Below, in pieces: positions 1 to 6,444 of a DNA stretch of 9,364 nucleotides. Numbering within the stretch: the first letter of the stretch is position 1; each line of letters begins with the position of its first letter. The DNA is from Clostridiales bacterium. GTDB taxonomy: Bacteria > Bacillota > Clostridia > Christensenellales > CAG-138. Position numbers and translations under genes: made by a program. Location: contig DNFZ01000077.1 in NCBI GenBank assembly GCA_003486785.1, positions 2,750 to 12,113 of the forward strand. Reading direction: 5' to 3'. The notes beneath the pieces were generated by a model that saw nothing but the letters and a program-made list of their open reading frames with translations, searched no databases and had not been told where the DNA came from.

Positions 1-1532
1 TCGAGAGCACCAATCCCTGCGGCGAGCAGCCGCTGCTGCCGTTTGAGAGCTGTAACCTCGGCTCCATCGACCTTGTTGCACTTCTGAAAAACGAAAACGA
101 CACGGTCAAGCTCGATTTTGATCTATTAGAGGCCACGGTTGTGGAAGCCGTGCATTTTCTGGACAACGTGATCGACGTGAACAACTATCCGCTCGAGCGC
201 ATCGCCGAGATGACCAGGAACACACGAAAGATCGGCCTTGGCGTGATGGGCTTTGCGGACGCGCTGCTCGCGCTCGGCATCCCCTACGATTCCGACGAGG
301 GCGTCGCGTTCGGCGAAAAGGTGATGTCGTTTATCCAGGCCACGGGGCACAACGCCAGCCGCCGCCTCGCAAAGACGCGCGGCGCGTTCCCGCTCTTTGG
401 CGAAAGCACATTAAAGGACGGCGAACCTATCCGCAACGCCACGGTGACCACCATCGCGCCAACCGGCACGCTCTCGATCATCGCGGGCTGTTCTTCCGGC
501 GTAGAGCCGGTGTTCGGCTACGTGTATATTCGCAATGTCATGGACGGCACGCAGATGGTCGAAGTCAACCCGCTGCTCATGGAAAAGCTGCGAGCGCTTG
601 ATCTGCACAGCGAGGAGATGCTCCGGCGCATCGCAGCCGAAGGCACCATTGCGCACATCGCGGAGATCCCCGAAGACGTGCGCCGGGTTTTCGTCTCAGC
701 GCACGATATTTCGCCCGAGGCGCATGTGCGCATGCAGGCTGCCTTCCAGCGGCACACGGACAACGCGGTCTCCAAAACGGTCAACTTCTCCAACGGCGCC
801 ACGCACGACGATGTTTACGCGGTCTACCTGCTGGCGTATCGCGAGGGGCTCAAGGGCGTAACCATCTATCGCGACGGCAGCAGAGCCGGACAGGTGCTCA
901 ATATCGGCAGGGTCAACGACGGCAAGCGCGATTCCGACAAGCCGCAGCTCGACGCGCCGCTGCCGGAGAATTACGGAAAGATCGAGCCGCGCCCGCGCCC
1001 GCCTGTGACCCGCGGCTTTACGGAAAAGATGAACATCGGCTGCGGTACGCTCTATGTGACCGTCAACTACGACGAAAACGGCATCTGCGAGGTGTTTACG
1101 AGCACCGGCAAGGCGGGCGGCTGCCCCAGCCAGAGCGAGGCCACAGCAAGACTCGCTTCCATCGCGCTGCGCAGTGGCATCTCTATGAGCGAGGTGTATG
1201 ATCAGCTCAAGGGCATCCGCTGCCCGTCTACCATCCGTCAGAAGAACATGAGCTGCACCTCCTGTCCGGATGCGATCGCACGCGTGCTGCTCAAGGTCAG
1301 CAAATACATCGATCACAATGCGGACTATGCCACGCCGGACGCGCAGGCAAAAACGAAGGCGGCGGAGCCCGCGCCCGCGCCGCAGAACGGCGAAGTGCCG
1401 TTCATAGCCGATGAAGCGAATGCGCACGCCAGCGCCGCCGACCTGCATGTTTGCCCGGAATGCGGCGGCAAGGTCGAGCATGAGGGCGGCTGCGTCGTCT
1501 GCCGCGGGTGTGGATTTAGCAGATGCGGCTGA
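1..1532 (+). CDS. nrdJ: Vitamin B12-dependent (class II) ribonucleoside-diphosphate reductase, C-terminal part
   Basis: Adenosylcobalamin-dependent ribonucleotide reductase, which makes deoxyribonucleotides in the cytoplasm without needing oxygen. The gene is cut by the left window edge; the frame opens at base 3 and gives 509 residues up to the TGA. Visible residues 4-8 are NPCGE, the Asn/Cys/Glu triad that carries the catalytic thiyl radical. The second redox cysteine lies eleven residues later in FESCNLGS, as in the dimeric class II enzymes. PTGTLSIIAGCSSG (about residues 157-170) is the conserved substrate phosphate loop, and GLKGVTIYRDGSR closes the barrel. A TSCPD-type domain follows (GCGTLYVTVN ... 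TSCPDAIA). After a short Ala/Pro/Lys-rich linker comes a C-terminal zinc ribbon/redox tail, CPECGGK then CVVCRGCGFSRCG, probably used to re-reduce the active site. The true start lies outside the window. Identification is firm. Confidence 0.96.
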   Translation, partial: ESTNPCGEQPLLPFESCNLGSIDLVALLKNENDTVKLDFDLLEATVVEAVHFLDNVIDVNNYPLERIAEMTRNTRKIGLGVMGFADALLALGIPYDSDEGVAFGEKVMSFIQATGHNASRRLAKTRGAFPLFGESTLKDGEPIRNATVTTIAPTGTLSIIAGCSSGVEPVFGYVYIRNVMDGTQMVEVNPLLMEKLRALDLHSEEMLRRIAAEGTIAHIAEIPEDVRRVFVSAHDISPEAHVRMQAAFQRHTDNAVSKTVNFSNGATHDDVYAVYLLAYREGLKGVTIYRDGSRAGQVLNIGRVNDGKRDSDKPQLDAPLPENYGKIEPRPRPPVTRGFTEKMNIGCGTLYVTVNYDENGICEVFTSTGKAGGCPSQSEATARLASIALRSGISMSEVYDQLKGIRCPSTIRQKNMSCTSCPDAIARVLLKVSKYIDHNADYATPDAQAKTKAAEPAPAPQNGEVPFIADEANAHASAADLHVCPECGGKVEHEGGCVVCRGCGFSRCG

Positions 1533-1632
1533 GTCGCATGCCGGCGCTTACCGGCGCGCAGAAGCAAGAGAACCCGAAATGCGGACGATATAAGATCGAT
1601 TTTTCTCGCATAGGGATGGGAGGAAAACCGGA

Positions 1633-2736
1633 ATGCGAACATTGATACTGACAGGGCCCGATCATGAGGGGCAGCATGCTGTTGCGCGCGCGCTAAAGCA
1701 GTCTCTCGCGGCAAGCGGAGACGGCGCGTTGATCCTCGGCGCGCTTGCGCTGCTTGGCCCGCACCCTTCGCTTTCACAGATGCGCGCGCTGGAGCAAGAG
1801 GCGCTGCCGCAACCGCGCGGCTTTGCGTTTCTCTCGGCGGGCGGCTCTTTTTTGCGGGATAACAAGCGAAGATCGCTCGTCTACGAAGTAAACGCGCGCT
1901 ATGCCGAGCGCTTGCAGACACTGCTGCTGGAAGGCGAGTTTGACGCGGTTTTGTGCTTGCATAGATACGCTGCCGAGGCGGTGTCCTATCTGCGGCGCAT
2001 TGTTTCGTTCTCCGCGCGCTGTTGCTATGTCTCCTGCGATTTTGCGTGCGTACCATTTTTAGAAGAAACCGCTTTGGATCATTATTTCATCGCGGACGAA
2101 AGCTTTGCGGATGCCTATCAAAAGCGTGGAATCCCGGCCAACAAGATCGTGCCTGTCGGCATCCCGTTGCCGGTCGACTGGTTTAGCGGGCAGGAAAAGG
2201 CGGATGCGCGCGCGCTGCTGAATCTGCCACAGGGAATGCCCTGCTATTTTATCCTTAATGCCGAAGACCCGGAGTCCGCCGTGGATGCGCTGCTGGATCG
2301 CTTCTCTGGCGATTCCGGCCGCGTTTGTGTAGTCGCACCCGACGGCGCGCCGCCGAGGAGTCCGTTTGTCGCGCGTTATGCCGGGGATATCCGCGTGGCG
2401 GTTCTTGCGCCGGAAGATCGCCTGCATCTCTACCGCGCCGCTTGCGATGTTCTGCTCACCGCGCCTTTCGGTGCGGTATCCGCGGCAGCCGCCGTATCAG
2501 GCGTTCCGCTCGTGCATCTGCCCACGAGCAACGCTTTTGAAGCGCAGACCGCCCGCTTTTTTTCCGAACGCGGCATGAGTCTTGCGGCGGAAACGTATGC
2601 ATCCGCAGCGGCCCTTGCGCTTGGGTTGGCGAAGGATGCAGCAAATCGGGAGCGCATGTACGCTGCGCAGCAAAACGCCTGTGTTGCGGATGCCTCTCAA
2701 CGCATCGTCACTTTTTTGCATGAGGGACGGTGTTAA
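1633..2736 (+). CDS. Divergent MGDG-synthase/GT28-like glycosyltransferase, possibly degenerate
   Basis: 367-residue protein with the two-lobe layout of the processive diacylglycerol glucosyltransferase/MGDG synthase family (UgtP-like; UDP-sugar to membrane diacylglycerol). Residues 86-180 fit the N-lobe best: a helix, EFDAVLCLH, YVSCDFACVPF, then HYFIADESFADAYQKRGIP and KIVPVGIPLP, the usual 'Y-x-V-x-(S/D)-E ... RGIP ... K-x-x-GIP' block. Residues 272-316 (DVLLTAPFGAVSAAAAVSG, then ARFFSERG) fit the C-lobe. The family's GxGH acceptor loop is only HEGQH (11-15), the first C-lobe glycine loop is replaced by NAEDPES (209-215), and the GG-L-(S/T) donor motif is FGAVSA (279-284). The fold call is fair, but activity and substrate are uncertain. 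No signal peptide is visible. The ATG is preceded by GGGAGG at nine-base spacing. It lies 100 bp after nrdJ, so co-transcription is possible. Confidence 0.6.
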   Translation: MRTLILTGPDHEGQHAVARALKQSLAASGDGALILGALALLGPHPSLSQMRALEQEALPQPRGFAFLSAGGSFLRDNKRRSLVYEVNARYAERLQTLLLEGEFDAVLCLHRYAAEAVSYLRRIVSFSARCCYVSCDFACVPFLEETALDHYFIADESFADAYQKRGIPANKIVPVGIPLPVDWFSGQEKADARALLNLPQGMPCYFILNAEDPESAVDALLDRFSGDSGRVCVVAPDGAPPRSPFVARYAGDIRVAVLAPEDRLHLYRAACDVLLTAPFGAVSAAAAVSGVPLVHLPTSNAFEAQTARFFSERGMSLAAETYASAAALALGLAKDAANRERMYAAQQNACVADASQRIVTFLHEGRC

Positions 2737-2823
2737 TGTCAACCCAAATCCAGCGTGCCAATCGCTCAACGACATAACTTGCCTTCTTCAAACTATTTTT
2801 TGCGTAAAAACCACATAATCTGC

Positions 2824-2829
2824 TATACT
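2824..2829 (+). promoter_or_regulatory. Extended -10 promoter for the membrane-anchored protein gene
   Basis: TATACT (2824-2829) is preceded by TG one base upstream (2821-2822), giving an extended -10. A weak -35 candidate, TTGCGT at 2800-2805, sits 18 bases upstream in an AT-rich stretch. Transcription would start near 2836, inside the longest open frame of the next gene. This argues that its first in-frame ATG (2831) is not used and that the ATG at 2888 is. Prediction only. Confidence 0.55.
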
Positions 2830-2887
2830 GATGTCGATCGCGCGAACACGCGCGCGGCATCTTTTTTTCTCCGGGGGAACTGCCCGA

Positions 2888-3559
2888 ATGAAACAAGCCC
2901 TGCGCCGAGAGCTCACCAATATCGTTTTTTTGATCCTGATTGTCGCCGCCGCGTTGGTGATCTTTTTGCTTTCCCGCACGGGAGGCGAAAGCTCCGTGCC
3001 CAAAGTCGCACAGACCGCAACCGCAACAGACACGCCCGCGCCTGCCGAGGCAACCGCTACACAACCCGCCTCACGTGGTGTGCCGGAGTCCGTGTTTCAA
3101 ACCTTTCTAGCAACGAGCGACGTGTTTTCGGCCAAGCAGGATCGCAGAGATGCGCGCGTTTATGTGCTGACGTATGGCAAGTCCCCTTCGATTGCGGCAC
3201 ATCTACGCTATGAGGTGCTCGGCGGCTCTGTCTCCTCTGTCGAACTCACATGCCCCCTGCCCGTGAAGTACAAGGATAAGGGCAAGACCAGCATTGAGGC
3301 ATATCTCTACGAAACATCGCAGGAACAGGAGCGCGCGCTGTCCGGTGCGGTGCGGGTCTTGCTCAGCGAAGTGTTACCCGCTAGCTGCGCGGATGACGCG
3401 CTGCAGCGCTCCACCGTTCGCTACTGGGCGGAGCAGGCAATGCTTCTTGCAAAGATCGGAGACGATTTTGAAGACACGCTGCACGGGTATCGATTCCTGG
3501 CCTATCGAAAGCAGGGCGAGGATGCGCAGGAGTTGGTCTGCGTGCTGTATTTAGCGTAA
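2888..3559 (+). CDS. Single-pass membrane-anchored protein of unknown function
   Basis: 223 residues; family not recognised. A short basic N-terminus (MKQALRREL) is followed by one hydrophobic segment at about residues 12-29, ending in SRTGG, so an N-in, C-out signal anchor is likely. Residues about 38-62 form a Thr/Ala/Pro-rich low-complexity linker of the kind that spans the Gram-positive cell wall. The remaining ~160 residues form a soluble, mixed alpha/beta-looking domain with three cysteines, predicted to be extracytoplasmic. There is no lipobox. An in-frame ATG at 2831 would add 19 residues, but it lies at the predicted transcription start. The ATG at 2888 has GGGGGA nine bases upstream and places the hydrophobic stretch at a normal distance, so it was chosen. 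The gene has its own promoter and is followed by a terminator, so it is probably monocistronic. Confidence 0.75.
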   Translation: MKQALRRELTNIVFLILIVAAALVIFLLSRTGGESSVPKVAQTATATDTPAPAEATATQPASRGVPESVFQTFLATSDVFSAKQDRRDARVYVLTYGKSPSIAAHLRYEVLGGSVSSVELTCPLPVKYKDKGKTSIEAYLYETSQEQERALSGAVRVLLSEVLPASCADDALQRSTVRYWAEQAMLLAKIGDDFEDTLHGYRFLAYRKQGEDAQELVCVLYLA

Positions 3560-3608
3560 TTGTTTCACTTCTTTGTGTTCTTGAAATTCATTTAAGCGAT
3601 AAAAATGA

Positions 3609-3636
3609 AGCGCACTCTGCTGCAGAGCGCGCTTTT
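3609..3636. terminator. Bidirectional intrinsic terminator between convergent units
   Basis: An 11-bp stem (3609-3619 with 3623-3633) closes a 3-base CTG loop. Read on the plus strand it has one A.C mismatch and is followed by TTTT, ending the gene that stops at 3559. Read on the minus strand the mismatch becomes a G.U wobble, and the stem is followed by TTCATTTTT, which serves the operon ending at 3695. One hairpin therefore appears to serve both sides. Confidence 0.8.
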
Positions 3637-3694
3637 GTATATATCCTATATTGTTCAGCTGTCCGGCGGGCGAGCCTTGCTCCCCCGTTCTTTT

Positions 3695-4243
3695 TCAGGA
3701 TGCCGCCTTGAGGATGCTTGCAGCTCCCCGGCGCAGTGCCTCCTTGTTGAGCGCGACCAGACCCGCCTTTGCGCCGGTAAAGAGATGCACGAGCATCTGC
3801 TCCACCGTTTTTGCATGCAGGCATTGCGTCACCTCGATGTAGGCGCCCAGCATGACCATGTTTGCGATGCGAGGGTTGCCCAGCTCCTGGGCTATGTCCA
3901 GACACGGCACATAAAACGCCGTGATATCACGCCTGCTCGCTTGTATTTCGATGATGCTGCTGTTGACAAACGCCAGACCGCCGCTGACCAGCTGCGGCTC
4001 AAAGCGTAAAAGCGAGGGCTTGTTCATGACGATGATCTCGGTCGGCTCCAGCACGAGCGGGGATATGATCGGCTCACTGCTGAGCAGCACGGAGCAATTC
4101 GCCGTGCCGCCGCGCACCTCCGGCCCGTAGCTCGGCAGCCAGTTGACGCTCAATCCCTCCTGCATGCCCGCCTCGGCGAGCATCTTGCCCATCGCCATTA
4201 TGCCCTGTCCGCCAAATCCCGAAAGAATGATTTCGTGCGTCAT
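3695..4243 (-). CDS. vorC: 2-oxoacid:ferredoxin oxidoreductase, gamma subunit
   Basis: 182 residues, a normal length for a separate gamma subunit of the VOR/KOR type of 2-oxoacid:ferredoxin oxidoreductase. This subunit helps assemble the complex and bind CoA during conversion of the 2-oxoacid to acyl-CoA. GFGGQGI at residues 9-15 and SYGPEVRGG at 38-46 are its hallmark motifs. The start is clear: AAAGGAGG lies seven bases upstream, inside the last codons of the TPP subunit gene. The ATG overlaps that gene's TGA as ATGA, so translation is probably coupled. It is the last gene of the operon; the terminator lies about 60 bp downstream. Whether the complex prefers 2-oxoisovalerate or 2-oxoglutarate cannot be decided from this subunit; the symbol follows the butyrate-kinase context. 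Confidence 0.9.
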   Translation of the reverse strand: MTHEIILSGFGGQGIMAMGKMLAEAGMQEGLSVNWLPSYGPEVRGGTANCSVLLSSEPIISPLVLEPTEIIVMNKPSLLRFEPQLVSGGLAFVNSSIIEIQASRRDITAFYVPCLDIAQELGNPRIANMVMLGAYIEVTQCLHAKTVEQMLVHLFTGAKAGLVALNKEALRRGAASILKAAS

Positions 4244-4998
4244 TGTGTTGCCTCCTTTTGTTCCGCCTTGTCTGCATACACCCCCAGCGGGTAGCAGGGA
4301 ACCAGGTTTTCCTTGAGCCAGCTCACCGCCTCCACGGGCGAGAGCCCCCAGTTTGTGGGGCAGGTGGAGAGCAGCTCAACCATCGTAAAGCCCGCTCCCG
4401 CAAGCTGCAGCGTAAACGCCTTTTTGATCGCACGCTTCGCTTTCGCGATGCTCGCGGGGTCTGCCACCATCACGCGCTCGGCATAGACGCAGCCGTCCAG
4501 CGTTGCAAGCATCTCCGCCATGCGAATGGGCGAGCCGTGCGTCTCCTTTTGCCGCCCCTGCGGCGACGTTGTCGATTTCTGTCCCAGCAGCGTCGTTGGC
4601 GCCATCTGGCCGCCCGTCATGCCGTATATGGCGTTGTTGGCAAAGATAGCGGTGATCTTCTCCCCGCGCATCGCGGCGTGGACGATCTCTGCGGTGCCGA
4701 TGGCGGCGAGGTCGCCGTCTCCCTGATAGGTAAACACCGCAAGGTTCGGATGCACGCGCTTGATGCCGGTCGCGACCGCGGGCGCGCGCCCGTGCGCCGC
4801 CTGCTGCATGTCGCAGGCAAAATAGTTGTAGGCAAACGCGGAGCAGCCCACGGATGCCACGCCGATAGTGGAGCCGATGATATCCAGCTCCTCGAGCACC
4901 TCCGCCACGAGCTTATGAATCACGCCATGCGTGCAGCCGGGGCAAAAATGCATCTCCGTTTCGGTTAAACCCCTGGAACGCTGATAGACAACTGCCAT
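4240..4998 (-). CDS. vorA: 2-oxoacid:ferredoxin oxidoreductase, TPP-binding beta subunit
   Basis: 252 residues. This subunit holds thiamine pyrophosphate, where the 2-oxoacid is decarboxylated. CPGCTHG at residues 19-25 is the conserved N-terminal signature. The TPP/Mg motif runs from GDGD at 93-96 to NN at 121-122, followed by YGMTGGQ, as in VorA, KorB and PorB proteins. SVGCSAF (about 49-55) is also conserved. Its length and the lack of a fused ferredoxin domain fit the four-subunit enzyme, with partners encoded on both sides. The start is four bases after the TAA of the alpha subunit gene, and its TGA overlaps the gamma start, a tight operon arrangement. Gene naming differs between organisms (VorA here means the TPP subunit). 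The family is certain; substrate preference is inferred. Confidence 0.92.
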   Translation of the reverse strand: MAVVYQRSRGLTETEMHFCPGCTHGVIHKLVAEVLEELDIIGSTIGVASVGCSAFAYNYFACDMQQAAHGRAPAVATGIKRVHPNLAVFTYQGDGDLAAIGTAEIVHAAMRGEKITAIFANNAIYGMTGGQMAPTTLLGQKSTTSPQGRQKETHGSPIRMAEMLATLDGCVYAERVMVADPASIAKAKRAIKKAFTLQLAGAGFTMVELLSTCPTNWGLSPVEAVSWLKENLVPCYPLGVYADKAEQKEATQ

Positions 4999-5002
4999 GG
5001 CC

Positions 5003-6067
5003 TTACGCCCCTTCCAGCGCGCCCTGCGCCGCGTTCGCCAGCTCTGCCGGTGTGGGAAATGTGCCGCCGCCGGTTCCGAAAAAGTGCACGCGTTTCGAGC
5101 CGCCCAGCGCGATCTTCACATCGTCGATCATCTGCCCCATGCTCATCTCCGCGCAGAGCACGGCTTTCACGCCCGCGCGGTTTGCGCAGGCATAGAGCGC
5201 CTTTTCGGGAAACGGCCAGAGCGAAACGGGGCGAAACACGCCGGCTTTGATGCCCGCATCGCGCAGGCGAAGCGCGGCAGCCTGGCAGATGCGCGCCGTC
5301 GTGCCGTAGGCGACAAACAGCACCTCTGCATCATCGGTCAAATACTCTTCAAACCGAATCTCGCGCTGCGAGATGAGCTCGTGCTTTTGCTGCAATCGGT
5401 GGTTGTGCTCCGTGCAGTCCTTAGGGTCGATGAAGAGCGAGCTGATGATGTTGTGCGCCCGCTTGCCCTTTGTGCCGTCGGTCGCCCAGCTCTTATCGGG
5501 CAGCTTGCGCGGCACCGGCTGTTTCCACTCGACTGCTTCCATCATCTGTCCGATCATGCCATCGGCTACGATCAGCACGGGGATGCGGTAGAGGTCCGCA
5601 ATGTCAAACGCCTCCTGCGTGAGGTCGGTCATCTCCTGAATCGTCGCGGGTGCTAACACAACGGTTCGATAGTCCCCGTTACCGCCGCCGCGCGTTGCCT
5701 GAAAATAGTCCGACTGCGCGGGCGCGATGCTGCCAAGTCCGGGGCCGCCGCGCATCATGTTCACAATGACGACGGGCAGCTCCGCGCCGGCCATGTAGGA
5801 GATACCCTCCTGCTTGAGGCTGATGCCGGGGGAGGATGAGGACGTCATGACCCTTGCCCCGCACCCCGCCGCGCCATACGCCATGTTGATGGCGGCAACC
5901 TCGCTCTCGGCCTGCACAAACACGCCGCCGTGCTCCGGCATGTGGCGCGAGAAATATTCGGGAATCTCGTTCTGCGGGGTGATCGGGTAGCCGAAGAAAT
6001 ACCGGCAACCCGCGCGGATCGCGGCCTCCGCTACCGCTTCGTTGCCCTTCCAGAGTTCCTTTGCCAT
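5003..6067 (-). CDS. vorB: 2-oxoacid:ferredoxin oxidoreductase, alpha subunit
   Basis: 354 residues, the usual length of a separate alpha subunit (VorB/KorA type). The N-terminal pyrimidine-binding domain shows GYPITPQNEIPEYF at about residues 26-39, with Glu residues in the VQAESEVAA block (51-59) that would contact the TPP aminopyrimidine ring. SSSSPGISLKQEG (77-89), VNMMRGGPGLG (102-112) and the following DYFQATRGG are also characteristic. The C-terminal half carries the transketolase-like domain II that packs against the CoA site. The start ATG lies four bases downstream of the ferredoxin gene's stop, with AAAGGGG a short distance upstream. With its neighbours it forms the complex that oxidatively decarboxylates a 2-oxoacid to acyl-CoA and passes electrons to ferredoxin. 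Substrate is inferred to be branched-chain (2-oxoisovalerate-like) from its linkage to buk; 2-oxoglutarate is the main alternative. Confidence 0.92.
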   Translation of the reverse strand: MAKELWKGNEAVAEAAIRAGCRYFFGYPITPQNEIPEYFSRHMPEHGGVFVQAESEVAAINMAYGAAGCGARVMTSSSSPGISLKQEGISYMAGAELPVVIVNMMRGGPGLGSIAPAQSDYFQATRGGGNGDYRTVVLAPATIQEMTDLTQEAFDIADLYRIPVLIVADGMIGQMMEAVEWKQPVPRKLPDKSWATDGTKGKRAHNIISSLFIDPKDCTEHNHRLQQKHELISQREIRFEEYLTDDAEVLFVAYGTTARICQAAALRLRDAGIKAGVFRPVSLWPFPEKALYACANRAGVKAVLCAEMSMGQMIDDVKIALGGSKRVHFFGTGGGTFPTPAELANAAQGALEGA

Positions 6068-6071
6068 GCCT

Positions 6072-6281
6072 TCAGCCCCTTTCCACGGTGATCACGCTAT
6101 CGGGGCACATGCGCGCGCAGCTCGCGCAGCCGGTGCATTCGTCCATGCGCTCGACCGTTGCGGGATGGTAGCCCTTCGCGTTTGTTTCGGCGCGCATCAC
6201 GATGATGTGCCTGGGGCAAACGGAAAGACAGAGCTCGCAGCCCTTGCAGCGCTCTTCCAGAAACGTGACATGACCAGCCAA
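6072..6281 (-). CDS. vorD: 2x[4Fe-4S] ferredoxin-type delta subunit of the 2-oxoacid oxidoreductase
   Basis: Small iron-sulfur subunit that carries electrons from the TPP site to the external ferredoxin. With the start chosen here it has 69 residues and two perfect CxxCxxCxxxCP motifs: Cys 12/15/18/22 and Cys 49/52/55/59. The longest open frame begins with GTG at 6290 (72 residues). However, GAGGTGATC at 6293-6285 is a nine-base match to the 16S anti-Shine-Dalgarno sequence and covers that GTG. The in-frame TTG at 6281 lies eight bases after GAGG and yields an N-terminus (M-A-G-H-V-T-F) like that of related delta subunits, so TTG is preferred. The alpha gene follows after four bases. The 132-bp gap upstream contains the 61-bp duplication. 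Confidence 0.88.
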   Translation of the reverse strand: MAGHVTFLEERCKGCELCLSVCPRHIIVMRAETNAKGYHPATVERMDECTGCASCARMCPDSVITVERG

Positions 6282-6284
6282 CCG

Positions 6285-6293
6285 GATCACCTC
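6285..6293 (-). promoter_or_regulatory. Strong Shine-Dalgarno site deciding a TTG start for vorD
   Basis: On the minus strand the site reads GAGGTGATC, matching nine bases of the consensus complementary to the 3' end of 16S rRNA. The GTG at 6290 lies within it and so is a poor start. TTG at 6281 is at optimal spacing. Confidence 0.65.
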
Positions 6294-6322
6294 ATATACT
6301 TTCTATGTGTTCGTCTTTTGGA

Positions 6323-6444
6323 TGCTCTATCGATATCAACGCAAATGTCAGGCTATAACTCCCACGGTTTCTTCATATACAGCTGCTCTATCGATATAAA
6401 CGCATACGTCAGACTATAATTCCCACGGTTTTTTCATATACAGC
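6323..6444. repeat. 61-bp imperfect tandem duplication of the ATPase gene's 3' end
   Basis: Unit 1 (6323-6383) and unit 2 (6384-6444) match at 55 of 61 positions with no gap. TGC begins each unit and also follows the second at 6445-6447, a microhomology typical of slippage or unequal exchange. Unit 2 contains the real last codons and TAG stop of the P-loop ATPase gene. Unit 1 is a second copy of those codons (Q-L-Y-M-K-K-P-W-E-L-stop) lying after the real stop and out of frame with it. Both differences inside the coding tail are synonymous third positions (AAG/AAA, GAG/GAA); the other four are beyond the stop. Each unit also holds the palindrome TATCGATA. It fills most of the gap to vorD. Confidence 0.9.

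Noticed and set aside
696..1481. Long minus-strand open frame across nrdJ (261 codons)
   Set aside because: It is antisense to unmistakable NrdJ motifs in high-GC DNA. Its translation is rich in Arg/Ala/His without family features, typical of a shadow frame.
1523..1555. Two small hairpins at the end of nrdJ (ATGCG/CGCAT at 1523-1539 and GCCGG/CCGGC at 1540-1555)
   Set aside because: Stems are only five base pairs and no T-run follows directly; the T5 at 1600-1604 is too far away. Not called as a terminator.
4243..4968. Plus-strand open frame opposite the TPP subunit gene (241 codons)
   Set aside because: It mirrors a confident Vor subunit and its product is His/Arg/Cys-rich and unlike any family. 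The same applies to 4997-5656 opposite the alpha subunit and 8379-9104 opposite the GntR gene.
6323..6444. CRISPR-like or mobile-element ends suggested by the repeated sequence
   Set aside because: There are only two abutting units with no spacer, no transposase and no target-site pattern. A simple tandem duplication explains it.
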